A stretch of 11,322 nt of DNA from UBA1447 sp964627535 (GTDB taxonomy: Bacteria; Bacillota; Clostridia; Oscillospirales; Acutalibacteraceae): assembly GCA_964627535.1 (NCBI GenBank), contig CAZVJW010000069.1:1-11322 (forward strand). The letters run 5' to 3'. Of this stretch, positions 1 through 7,182 are shown in pieces (position 1 is the stretch's first letter; every line of letters starts with the position of its first letter). Made by a program: the position numbers and the translations under genes. The notes under the pieces are model-generated. The model searched no databases and was not told the origin of the DNA. It was given only the letters and a program-made list of their open reading frames with translations.

Positions 1-52
1 ATCCCTGCTTCTTTTTTTTACTTTTTTTCAGGCTGACTTTTGATACAGCCCC
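1..52. mobile_element. Probable insertion sequence end (partial, runs off left edge)
   Basis: Read on the minus strand from position 52 leftward, the sequence is GGGGCTGTATCAAAAGTC (35-52). This matches the style of terminal inverted repeats of IS1182-like and related elements common in Clostridia, which begin GGGGCTGT and continue with TCAAAA. The element body would lie left of the window; only poly-T/poly-A-rich subterminal sequence (11-29) is visible. No transposase codons, opposite terminus or target duplication can be seen, so the family is a recognition from memory and not proven. Confidence 0.5.
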
Positions 53-132
53 TTTGTATTTTGTGTCGGGAAGAAAGTTGATTCAAATGAGCATTGATGT
101 GCAACCTTCAGTCTTATAAACTCGTTTTATCC

Positions 133-1842
133 TTAATGTTTTATTAAATATAAACACTTTGATCTCCACATAAAAATCGAACGCAAAGACCGCACAAATA
201 CAATAAATTCAACAATAATAAAAAGCGATAAGAAAATAATCCCTAAAACAGCCCAAATACCACGGATTTGATCATCGTAAGCTTTCCAATCTTGGTATGC
301 AACAATCATTTCCTTATCTTCATCAGAAATAACAAAGAACTTAATCTCATCCTCGACATGTCCGGACATATCGCTAAATCCACTATTGTTTTTATTATAG
401 TAAGGATACTCGAAATCCAAACTAGCCTTTGAACTAATCCACTGTTTGTAGTATTTCTCATCAAAAGATAAGCTTATAATAATTGTTGGTTTAAATTCCC
501 AACCATCCATATGATCTGGATAGTACCAAACCTTATCAGGCCATGTACCTGAACGCGTTGACGCCTCAATCGTTTTGTTAAATGGCGTTTCAATTTGAAA
601 TCTTGGATTCGATCCGTTCCAATAACCTTGTATAGAATCAATTTTATCAAATTCCAAAGTCATGTTATATTCGCGATTATAATATATATAATAGTCATTA
701 TTCATATTAGCATTTACAGTATATTCATCTTCTAAATTATTAATATAAAAAAAGCTAAGATCGGATGGAATATCACTTGGGAAAGGGGGCTCACTGGCTT
801 TTGAATTTTGAGCAGCTTTAATCAAACCCAACAAAGAACCAGTACACAATAGTATTATAAAAAGGGATGTTGCAAATTGTTGTTTATATTTCGGCCAATA
901 AAAGAATTCCCACCAAGCGGTTTCTTGTACAATAGTAGTATTTGGAATTGTTATGTTCTTCAGCTTTTTACAACCCATAAACGAATCTCTACCAATACTT
1001 GTAACGCTATCTGGAATTGTTACGCTTTTCAAACTCGAGCAAAATCTAAATGCATAGTCCCCAATACTTTTAACACCGCTACCTATTGTTACATTTGTCA
1101 AACTGGAGCAAGATGAAAATGCGTTGTTCCCAATAACTGTAACACTTTTAGGAATGGTTACGCTTAACAGACTGGAGCAAGATGAAAATGCATATTCTCC
1201 AATACTTGTAACACTGCTACCTATTGTTACACTTGTCAAACTGGAGCAAGATGAAAATGCGTTGTTCCCAATACTTGTAACACTTTTAGGAATAGTTACG
1301 CTCAACAGACCGGAGCAAGAGTTAAATGCATATTCCGCAATACTTTTAACACCGCTACCTATTGTTACACTTGTCAACTTTGAGCAAGATTTAAATGCAG
1401 CTTCTCCAATACTTGTAACACCGCTACCTATTGTTACACTTGTCAACCTTGAGCAAGATTTAAATGCAGCTTCACCAATCCATTTAACACCGCTACCTAT
1501 TGTTACACTTATCAACTTTGAGCAAGATTTAAATGCAGCTTCACCAATCCAGGTAACATTATCCGGGATGGTTACACTTACTAGATTGATGCAAGATTTA
1601 AATGCATAATTGTAAATGCCTTCAACACCGCTACCTATTGTTACACTTTTCAAACTCAAGGAAGATTTAAATGCAGCTTCACCAATCTGTGTAACACTAT
1701 TAGGAATAATTACGTTTACTAGATTGAGGCAATCTTTAAATGCAGCGTCACCAATCCGTGTAACACTATCCGGTATAATTACTGTTGTAGTATGCGCATT
1801 GCATGATATTAACAACCCATCTTCAATTACAAAATCGCCCAC
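133..1842 (-). CDS. BspA-type leucine-rich repeat protein with two TM helices (12 repeats)
   Basis: The protein has about 569 residues. After an N-cap of about 20 residues come twelve 23-residue BspA/LRR_5 repeats (pattern VTIPxSVTxIGxxAFxxCxxL) to about residue 296, and then a half repeat. A hydrophobic helix (about 323-341), a 185-residue aromatic-rich domain, a second helix (about 529-550) and a basic tail (RSLRS...WRSK) follow. No signal peptide is visible, so by the positive-inside rule the LRR array and tail should be cytoplasmic and the middle domain outside. I chose GTG at 1842 because AAAGGAG lies 8 nt upstream; the in-frame GTG at 1851 abuts that site. It is a tandem paralogue of the gene at 2252-3673. 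Its AT-rich composition differs from the phosphoesterase genes. BspA LRRs usually mediate protein binding; the role here is unknown. Confidence 0.9.
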   Translation of the reverse strand: MGDFVIEDGLLISCNAHTTTVIIPDSVTRIGDAAFKDCLNLVNVIIPNSVTQIGEAAFKSSLSLKSVTIGSGVEGIYNYAFKSCINLVSVTIPDNVTWIGEAAFKSCSKLISVTIGSGVKWIGEAAFKSCSRLTSVTIGSGVTSIGEAAFKSCSKLTSVTIGSGVKSIAEYAFNSCSGLLSVTIPKSVTSIGNNAFSSCSSLTSVTIGSSVTSIGEYAFSSCSSLLSVTIPKSVTVIGNNAFSSCSSLTNVTIGSGVKSIGDYAFRFCSSLKSVTIPDSVTSIGRDSFMGCKKLKNITIPNTTIVQETAWWEFFYWPKYKQQFATSLFIILLCTGSLLGLIKAAQNSKASEPPFPSDIPSDLSFFYINNLEDEYTVNANMNNDYYIYYNREYNMTLEFDKIDSIQGYWNGSNPRFQIETPFNKTIEASTRSGTWPDKVWYYPDHMDGWEFKPTIIISLSFDEKYYKQWISSKASLDFEYPYYNKNNSGFSDMSGHVEDEIKFFVISDEDKEMIVAYQDWKAYDDQIRGIWAVLGIIFLSLFIIVEFIVFVRSLRSIFMWRSKCLYLIKH

Positions 1843-1857
1843 TGTGTTCACTCCTTT
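163..1857 (-). repeat. Segmental duplication, copy 1 (LRR gene cassette)
   Basis: The sequence from the ribosome binding site (AAAGGAG, 1857) to the codons for FMWR (about 163) is duplicated at 2267-3688. Similarity stops abruptly on both sides: upstream beyond AAAGG and downstream after ATGTGGAGA. The copies are offset by 1831 bp at the 5' end, 2107 bp in the middle (four LRR units, 276 bp) and 2104 bp at the 3' end (one codon indel). Positions 758-1121 match 2865-3228 without a difference by eye. Confidence 0.9.
955..1782 (-). repeat. Tandem 69-bp LRR-coding array, 12 units
   Basis: Twelve consecutive 69-bp units, each encoding 23 residues, remain in frame throughout. Unit consensus alternates between VTIPxSV and VTIGSGV starts. 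Units 4-6 (WIGEAAFKSCSRL, SIGEAAFKSCSKL and similar) are the most alike and suggest recent local amplification. Compared with the sister array at 3062-3613 this one has exactly four more units. Confidence 0.9.
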
Positions 1858-1884
1858 CTAATAAAATATTTTAAAAACTGATTT

Positions 1885-2004
1885 TTATCTGTTAATATAA
1901 GTAATTATTATGCTCGCTACAATACTTCCTATTCTTAACACTATCAAAGGTAGTACAATATATTTTAAACTATCTTTCTTTGTCCATTTGTTTTGTTCTT
2001 TCAC
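1885..2004 (-). CDS. Putative 39-aa single-span membrane peptide
   Basis: A GTG-initiated frame encodes a basic N-terminus (KEQNKWTKKDSLK) followed by a hydrophobic stretch (YIVLPLIVLRIGSIVASIII) and a short TYINR tail, ending TAA 42 bp before the LRR gene start at 1842. One membrane span with the N-terminus inside is likely. No good ribosome binding site precedes the GTG; an in-frame TTG lies three codons upstream. It overlaps the end of the micro-ORF at 1970-2047, so translational coupling is possible. I do not recognise a family; the composition resembles small phage or toxin-like membrane peptides. It may also be non-coding. Confidence 0.35.
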   Translation of the reverse strand: MKEQNKWTKKDSLKYIVLPLIVLRIGSIVASIIITYINR

Positions 2005-2047
2005 ATTTTTCAATCAAAATAATCAATAAAAGACCCTTGTTGTTCAT
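1970..2047 (-). CDS. Putative 25-aa micro-ORF
   Basis: An ATG frame (MNNKGLLLIILIEKCERTKQ...) starts 5 bp after the TGA of the ORF at 2053-2163, with GGAG 9 nt upstream inside that ORF's last codons. It has a short hydrophobic segment (GLLLIILI), too short for a confident membrane span, and a charged C-terminus. The overlap with 1885-2004 in another frame means at most one of the two may be functional over that stretch, or the pair is coupled. Family unknown; low confidence. Confidence 0.25.
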   Translation of the reverse strand: MNNKGLLLIILIEKCERTKQMDKER

Positions 2048-2052
2048 ATTAG

Positions 2053-2163
2053 TCAACTCCATACCATATTAACCATATTAATATTCTGATCATTATTCTT
2101 GTTTGATTTTAGCACTATTAACACAATATAAGCATTGCCTATTGATTGAGTTATAGCACCCAT
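2053..2163 (-). CDS. Putative 36-aa small protein between LRR genes
   Basis: An ATG frame (MGAITQSIGNAYIVLIVLKS...) has a near-ideal ribosome binding site, AAAGGAG 8 nt upstream. The leader AAAAGGAGTGAA is shared with that of the flanking LRR genes, which also begin with a glycine second codon, suggesting a common origin of the translation start. The N-terminal half is mildly hydrophobic, the C-terminal half Asn-rich. It lies 88 bp downstream of the LRR gene that ends at 2252 and upstream of the one that starts at 1842, so all could be cotranscribed. No family recognised; it could be a degenerate remnant. Confidence 0.45.
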   Translation of the reverse strand: MGAITQSIGNAYIVLIVLKSNKNNDQNINMVNMVWS

Positions 2164-2251
2164 TTTCTTCACTCCTTTTAACCTTCAATATTTGTAATTT
2201 ATTTTCGCTATTGGGTATTAATTTATATCTATTGCTAATCCATTTTGCATT

Positions 2252-3673
2252 TTATTCGTTGTTTCGTCTCCACATAAAAATCGAACGCACAGACCGCACA
2301 AATACAATAAATTCAACAATAATAAAAAGCGATAAGAAAACAATCCCTAAAACAGCCCAAATACCAAGGATTTGATCATCGTAAGATTTCCAATCTTGGT
2401 ATGCAACAATCATTTCCTTATCTTCATCAGAAATAACAAAGAAATTAATCCAATCATAGACACGTCCGGACATATTGCTAAATCCACTATAACCTTTACT
2501 ATAATAAGGATATTCGAAATCCAAACTAGCCTCTGAATTAATCCACTGTTTGTAGTATTTCTCATCAAAAGATAATCTTATATTAATTGTAGGTTTAAAT
2601 TCCCACCCATCCTTATTATCTTCTAGATAGTACCAAATCTTATCAGGCCATGAACCTGAACTCGTTGACGCCTCAATCGTTTTATTAAATGGCGTATGAA
2701 TTTGAAATCTTGGATTCGATCCGTTCCAATAACCTTGTATAGACGAAATTTTATCAAACTCTAAAGTCATGTTATATTCGTGATTATAATATATATAATA
2801 GTCATTATTTATATTAGCATTTACAGTATATTCATCTTCTGAATTATTAATATAAAAAAAGCTGAGATCGGATGGAATATCACTTGGGAAAGGGGGCTCA
2901 CTGGCTTTTGAATTTTGAGCAGCTTTAATCAAACCCAACAAAGAACCAGTACACAATAGTATTATAAAAAGGGATGTTGCAAATTGTTGTTTATATTTCG
3001 GCCAATAAAAGAATTCCCACCAAGCGGTTTCTTGTACAATAGTAGTATTTGGAATTGTTATGTTCTTCAGCTTTTTACAACCCATAAACGAATCTCTACC
3101 AATACTTGTAACGCTATCTGGAATTGTTACGCTTTTCAAACTCGAGCAAAATCTAAATGCATAGTCCCCAATACTTTTAACACCGCTACCTATTGTTACA
3201 TTTGTCAAACTGGAGCAAGATGAAAATGTGTTGTTCCCAATAATTATAACACTTTGAGGAATGGTTACGCTTAACAGACTGGAGCAAGATTTAAATGCAG
3301 CTTCCCCAATACTTATAACACCGCTATCTATTGTTACACTTGTCAAACTGGAGCAAGATGAAAATGCGTTGTCCCCAATACTTGTAACATTTTTAGGAAT
3401 AGTTACGCCTAACAGACTGGTGCAAGATTTAAATGCAGCTTCACCAATCCATGTAACACTATTCGGAATGGTTACGCTTACTAGATTGATGCAAGATTTA
3501 AATGCAGCTTCACCAATCTGTGTAACACTATTAGGAATGATTACGTTTACTAGATTGAGGCAATCTTTAAATGCAGCGTCACCAATCCGTGTAACACTAT
3601 CCGGTATAATTACTGTTGTAGTATGCGCATTGCATGATATTAACAACCCATCTTCAATTACAAAATCGCCCAC
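2252..3673 (-). CDS. BspA-type leucine-rich repeat protein with two TM helices (8 repeats)
   Basis: This sister of the 133-1842 gene has about 473 residues. Eight full 23-residue BspA/LRR_5 repeats (about residues 21-204) and a half repeat precede a first helix (about 231-249), an aromatic-rich predicted ectodomain, a second helix (about 438-459) and a basic tail ending MWRRNNE. No signal peptide is present. GTG at 3673 is preferred because AAAGGAG lies 8 nt upstream; an ATG at 3706 extends the frame by 11 codons but has no ribosome binding site and would sit almost at the predicted transcript start. A consensus-like promoter lies at 3727-3755. About 28 residues differ from the sister in the ectodomain and second helix, none in the first helix and preceding repeats. 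Function unknown; protein-ligand sensing or adhesion are the usual LRR_5 roles. Confidence 0.9.
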   Translation of the reverse strand: MGDFVIEDGLLISCNAHTTTVIIPDSVTRIGDAAFKDCLNLVNVIIPNSVTQIGEAAFKSCINLVSVTIPNSVTWIGEAAFKSCTSLLGVTIPKNVTSIGDNAFSSCSSLTSVTIDSGVISIGEAAFKSCSSLLSVTIPQSVIIIGNNTFSSCSSLTNVTIGSGVKSIGDYAFRFCSSLKSVTIPDSVTSIGRDSFMGCKKLKNITIPNTTIVQETAWWEFFYWPKYKQQFATSLFIILLCTGSLLGLIKAAQNSKASEPPFPSDIPSDLSFFYINNSEDEYTVNANINNDYYIYYNHEYNMTLEFDKISSIQGYWNGSNPRFQIHTPFNKTIEASTSSGSWPDKIWYYLEDNKDGWEFKPTINIRLSFDEKYYKQWINSEASLDFEYPYYSKGYSGFSNMSGRVYDWINFFVISDEDKEMIVAYQDWKSYDDQILGIWAVLGIVFLSLFIIVEFIVFVRSVRSIFMWRRNNE

Positions 3674-3688
3674 TGTGTTCACTCCTTT
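2267..3688 (-). repeat. Segmental duplication, copy 2 (LRR gene cassette)
   Basis: This is the second copy of the block described at 163-1857. Its upstream edge lies at the ribosome binding site, 39 bp downstream of the -10 element, so the promoter itself is not part of the duplicated block. Confidence 0.9.
3062..3613 (-). repeat. Tandem 69-bp LRR-coding array, 8 units
   Basis: Eight in-frame 69-bp units encode 23-residue BspA repeats. The first (IIPDSVTRIGDAAFKDC) and the last two match the outer units of the 12-unit array at 955-1782, while the inner units differ, so loss or gain occurred inside the array. Confidence 0.9.
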
Positions 3689-3726
3689 TTTATATAATAA
3701 TTTCATTTTAGATTATACTTAACGAA

Positions 3727-3755
3727 GATATAAAACTATTAATAAATTTTGTCAA
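3727..3755 (-). promoter_or_regulatory. Sigma-A-type promoter of the LRR genes
   Basis: On the minus strand, TTGACA (3750-3755) is followed after 17 bp by TATATC (3727-3732). It lies between the stop of the 829-aa phosphoesterase (3773) and the LRR start (3673), predicting a leader of about 45 nt. A second TATAAT at 3712-3717 lacks a good -35. A perfect 10-bp palindrome TCTTATAAGA (3762-3771) sits just upstream of the -35 and could be an operator. Confidence 0.6.
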
Positions 3756-3772
3756 ATTATTTCTTATAAGAT

Positions 3773-6262
3773 TTATAAACACAACCCTTTGCCGAAGTGC
3801 TCAACCGATTCAAAAACCTTCATCACAACCGGGAGCAATGCGATAATATCCTTCAGCTGCGATTGCGTCAAATTCAGTATCTCGTATCCGCTCGTTTTGG
3901 AATAGGTGTCGAATTCTCCGGCAGGACTCCACCAGCCCTTTGCGGCATCTCCGGCGCGGTAGAGATACCTTCCGTTAACTTCCAGATTTGAAAGCTCCAC
4001 CGTATGAATATTTTGATTGAGCTTGTAGGGGAACAGCTTCAATCCGGTAAGTTCAAGCGCGTGAAAGGTTCTGTTTACGCTTTCGGATTTTACTGTTATT
4101 TCATTGCCGGCTAAAGGAACCCCGGTAAAAACAGGATTTTTGCTGTAAGGTATAATTTCAATATCGGTACCCGTTACGGAATACTTGGTATACCATGTGA
4201 TTTTTTTTGAAGCCGGGTTGTCATTTACGTTTGTTATTTCAATTTGGACCGGCAGACGGTTTGAATCCTCAGTTGGGATGACCTCAACCGGCCCGCTCCA
4301 GTTTAGTTTGACATTGCTGTCGTTTTTCAAACCGGGGTTGTTGTCGGCAAGCAAACTACCGAGCCAGAACGCCAAGGTTTTATCCAAACCGCTTGCGTCC
4401 ATATAAATATTTAAAGCGCTGTCAATCAGTTTACCGACATTTTTCTGCGGTACGGCACCGAGCTTCAGCATAAATTCAATCAGGCTCTCATAGCTTGCGT
4501 CCCCGCCAAGTATCGCCCTCAGCATAAAATCAAGAAAAGCACCAAGTGTTTCACGGGTTATGCCGCAGGTGAAAACAGAGCTGATATTAATTTGAAAGGT
4601 TGATAGCAGTTCATTTTCTAGTAAATCATCAAGAATTATTTGGGTCAGCACCTCTACAAGGCGGGTGGTGAACTCACCGTTTTTAAAATTCTCGAGCACG
4701 TCGCTCATAAAAGCGTCATCGTGAAGGTCCTCATCGCCCGCGAACATATAAACCATCAGGCTCATGCCGAATTCCTCAAAATCGCCTCCCCTGCCTGCGT
4801 TGCCAAACCCAAGCGAATCAAAAAACTTTGTGCAGGGAATTTCGGAAACTTTATAAGCGGCAAGTTTATTGATCGCCTTTTCAATAATTGCCTGCACCCT
4901 TTCCGGGTTGTTTACATAATTGCTTTCGATTTGCATAGCCAAGTCATTAATTATACCTAAAACATTTTTTGATGAAAATATATTCATTTTTCCGATGGTA
5001 AACCCGGAACCGATAAAATCGCTGACCATGTCCCCGACATCAATGCCCATACCCTTGAGCATTCCTAAAAGTCCCTGCTGTTTGGCTTTATCAAGATATT
5101 CCGAAACAACTTGGTTTGCCATATCAGCACCGTATTGTCCAAGTCCATCGTGCCCGAAAGATTGCCCAAAGGAAAAGGTGTTCTTATATGGTTGCTCGTA
5201 TTGAATGTTAAGAAAAGCCACCGGCTTTTCGCAGTCAACATCATATGTCTTAACACCAGCCGAAAATCCGCCGTTTGAATGATCAAAAAGTACTTCTTTG
5301 AAGGTGTTTGGATAGCCCGACAATGATGCCGTCGCAATGTCCGTTATGGTTGCTCCGCCGTCCTCCGTGCCTGTGGCAACATCATTCATATGCATATGGC
5401 CGGTGAGCACATACCGCATGCCGGCGGCGGCCAGTGCTTCGCTTGCTTCAAGCCAGTTGTCAAGGGTCAGCGTGGGCATTACCGTTGGTTCGATCTCAAA
5501 ATGCGGCACAAGGCTGTGGTGTGTCATGCCGATAACCTCTTCGCCGCACGCTCTCGCGTCCGCAGTTTCCGTCAGTATCCAATTCATCAGTTCATCCGAA
5601 TATTTACCTTCACCCTCATGCTGATCCTCTCCGTCCGAGGTGTTATCCCGGCTGTATTTGCAGGAGTCCATGACAATAAGCCTGTAATCCCCGTCCAGCT
5701 TTACGGAATATGACAGCATACCGCCTTTTTTCCCTTCGGAGGGTTTAAAGGTGTGATAAGCCAAATCAAAACCGAGGTTTCTGTAAAGATAAAGCCAATT
5801 CTCAGGCGAGGTTCTTCGCGCGTTTTCTTTTACCCCATTTTCGAAAGTTGCAGCACCGGTGTTATTAATATCATGGTTGCCGTTGGTGACAATCACCTGT
5901 ATCCCGGTTTCCCTTTCAAATTTCTCCAGCCTTTCGGCAAGCTTCTGATGAGCGAAGTATTCACCGTCTCTTGAATTGTCACCCGGTAACAGAAGATATT
6001 TCATTCCGTTTTGCCTGGCATGTTTCGCCAGTGCATACAGCGCCGATTCAAGCAGAGCATCACTTTGCGCTTCCTGCCTTGTGTTTTTCAAGGCATAATC
6101 GTTAAAAGCGGCGCAATAATTGCCGGTAAGGCCGGCCGGGAAGTAATGAATGTCCGATATAATACCAACCTGCAACCGCGCGCTGCTCTCAGCCCAAACG
6201 CTTATCGGGATTCCTGAAACAAAAACAGCAATTGCGATTAGTATCGAAAACAGTCGTTTCAT
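3773..6262 (-). CDS. Exported calcineurin-like metallophosphoesterase with C-terminal Fn3/PAP-N-like domain
   Basis: The protein has 829 residues. A signal peptide (residues 1-24, cleavage likely after SVWA) leads into a Metallophos domain with every ligand motif: SDIHY (D37, H39), GDNSRDG (94-100), GNHD (128-131), THHS (247-250) and GHMH (288-291). A long, largely helical region (about 300-640) contains MFAGDE, which matches MFSGDE in the paralogue at 7183-8967. Residues about 660-787 (ITWYTKY..., HTVELSNLEVNGRYLYRAGD) resemble the fibronectin-like N-domain of purple acid phosphatases, placed here at the C-terminus. The ATG is supported by AAAGGA 8 nt upstream. It should hydrolyse a phosphomono- or diester outside the membrane; the substrate cannot be read. 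The C-terminus (VEHFGKGLCL) ends where AT-rich sequence begins and may be slightly truncated. Confidence 0.9.
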   Translation of the reverse strand: MKRLFSILIAIAVFVSGIPISVWAESSARLQVGIISDIHYFPAGLTGNYCAAFNDYALKNTRQEAQSDALLESALYALAKHARQNGMKYLLLPGDNSRDGEYFAHQKLAERLEKFERETGIQVIVTNGNHDINNTGAATFENGVKENARRTSPENWLYLYRNLGFDLAYHTFKPSEGKKGGMLSYSVKLDGDYRLIVMDSCKYSRDNTSDGEDQHEGEGKYSDELMNWILTETADARACGEEVIGMTHHSLVPHFEIEPTVMPTLTLDNWLEASEALAAAGMRYVLTGHMHMNDVATGTEDGGATITDIATASLSGYPNTFKEVLFDHSNGGFSAGVKTYDVDCEKPVAFLNIQYEQPYKNTFSFGQSFGHDGLGQYGADMANQVVSEYLDKAKQQGLLGMLKGMGIDVGDMVSDFIGSGFTIGKMNIFSSKNVLGIINDLAMQIESNYVNNPERVQAIIEKAINKLAAYKVSEIPCTKFFDSLGFGNAGRGGDFEEFGMSLMVYMFAGDEDLHDDAFMSDVLENFKNGEFTTRLVEVLTQIILDDLLENELLSTFQINISSVFTCGITRETLGAFLDFMLRAILGGDASYESLIEFMLKLGAVPQKNVGKLIDSALNIYMDASGLDKTLAFWLGSLLADNNPGLKNDSNVKLNWSGPVEVIPTEDSNRLPVQIEITNVNDNPASKKITWYTKYSVTGTDIEIIPYSKNPVFTGVPLAGNEITVKSESVNRTFHALELTGLKLFPYKLNQNIHTVELSNLEVNGRYLYRAGDAAKGWWSPAGEFDTYSKTSGYEILNLTQSQLKDIIALLPVVMKVFESVEHFGKGLCL

Positions 6263-6314
6263 AAAATTTTCCTTTATATTTTATTACACCGAAAGGCTTT
6301 TTGGCGGGAGTTTA

Positions 6315-6323
6315 TTTATACCA
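6315..6323 (-). promoter_or_regulatory. Candidate extended -10 promoter for the 829-aa phosphoesterase
   Basis: TGGTATAAA on the minus strand matches an extended -10 (TG-N-TATAAT). No convincing -35 lies 16-18 bp upstream. It is 53 bp before the start codon, in the 101-bp gap after the MBL-fold gene. Readthrough from the upstream operon remains possible because I see no hairpin plus U-tract terminator in the gap. Confidence 0.35.
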
Positions 6324-6363
6324 TTTTCCGCTGCCGGCTTACCACAGGGTGACAACCGCCCGG

Positions 6364-7146
6364 CTACACGTCCAAAACTGTTTGGTCGTTTAAAATTTCA
6401 ACTCTGCTGCCGAGAATCGCCTTGACTTCTTTGTTAACCTGTGTGAAGTTTCCGAGAATTTGGCGCCCGTGGTGGATGAAAAGAAGCCGCTCCGGGCAAT
6501 CCGGGCGTTTTGAAAGTTCTCCGGTAAAAGCAACGGGGTCATGGTGGCCTGTTTCCATCAGAAGGATATCACGTTTCGGGGCGAGCAAAGGCACTAAATC
6601 ATTAAGGCCGCCTGTATCGCCCGAATAGACAACTGATTTGCCTTCGGCCTCGATTATAAATCCGAAAGATCGCCATCGGTCGCCATCAGCCAATTCCTTT
6701 TGCATGTGATGATTATGCAGCGCGGTGACCTTCAAGCCGTTATCTTCAAAAAGAACGCCGTCTTTATACTCTCTGGCATCAATACTGTAATTGCAGCTAA
6801 AGCCTTCTTCGGTGAAAGAAAGCACATTACGCAAGCTGTCCCAAACACTGATTTCGGGAATGAACAAATCCAAATTACGCCCTTCGAAACCTTTTGTGAT
6901 GCCGTTAATTTTACGGATATTCCACATCAGGTTCCCCAACCCGCCGATATGGTCCATGTGCGTATGAGAAATGATGATTTTCCTGATTTTCATCAAATCG
7001 ACGCCCATGCAGCATGCGGTGTAGGAACAGTTTTCGCCCGCGTCAAACCAATATAATCCGCCGCTGCTTTCAACCGCGAAGGAAACATGATGCCTGCCGG
7101 GAAAAGGCTGTGTGCCCGAGCAGGTGCCGAATATGTAAAGTTTCAA
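6364..7146 (-). CDS. Metallo-beta-lactamase-fold hydrolase (RNase Z/PhnP-like)
   Basis: The protein has 260 residues and no signal peptide, so it should be cytoplasmic. The MBL signature HTHMDH (61-66, ISHTHMDHIGG) supplies ligands for both metals; further candidates are H144/H146/H147 in ALHNHH, D177 in YSGDT and H225/H226 in FIHHGR. The layout resembles the RNase Z-like branch, which includes tRNase Z, PhnP-type cyclic phosphodiesterases and other small-molecule esterases. I see no tRNase Z flexible-arm insert, so a small phosphodiester or ester substrate is more likely than tRNA. It starts with TTG, supported by AAGGAG 9 nt upstream, 36 bp after the neighbouring phosphoesterase, so both are probably cotranscribed. 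Substrate unknown. Confidence 0.85.
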   Translation of the reverse strand: MKLYIFGTCSGTQPFPGRHHVSFAVESSGGLYWFDAGENCSYTACCMGVDLMKIRKIIISHTHMDHIGGLGNLMWNIRKINGITKGFEGRNLDLFIPEISVWDSLRNVLSFTEEGFSCNYSIDAREYKDGVLFEDNGLKVTALHNHHMQKELADGDRWRSFGFIIEAEGKSVVYSGDTGGLNDLVPLLAPKRDILLMETGHHDPVAFTGELSKRPDCPERLLFIHHGRQILGNFTQVNKEVKAILGSRVEILNDQTVLDV

Positions 7147-7182
7147 CGAAAAGCACTCCTTGTTTGAAATGGAAAAAATGCG

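Noticed and set aside
70..108. Possible hairpin downstream of the first LRR gene (GAAAGTTG ... CAACCTTC)
   Set aside because: An 8-bp stem with one G-U pair, a loop of more than 20 nt and no U-run is too weak to call a terminator.
1124..1609. Plus-strand open frame with periodic repeated residues (also 877-1116, 1616-1861, 2984-3223, 3261-3722)
   Set aside because: These are antisense shadows of the LRR repeats; the 23-residue period comes from the minus-strand genes, and there is no ribosome binding site or recognisable domain.
955..1782. CRISPR-like regular repeats
   Set aside because: The 69-bp units are contiguous, degenerate and keep a protein frame with BspA consensus; there are no unique spacers and no cas genes.
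2164..2251. Very short frame just after the LRR stop (MQNGLAIDIN)
   Set aside because: Ten codons, no ribosome binding site, no other support.
5065..5337. Minus-strand alternative frames at 5065-5337, 8307-8579 and 10034-10237
   Set aside because: All lie in a second frame within or across the ends of phosphoesterase genes with clear catalytic motifs; no independent support.
6270..6363. Possible terminator between the MBL-fold gene and the 829-aa phosphoesterase
   Set aside because: Short GC-rich complementary patches exist but no stable stem followed by a U-tract on the minus strand.
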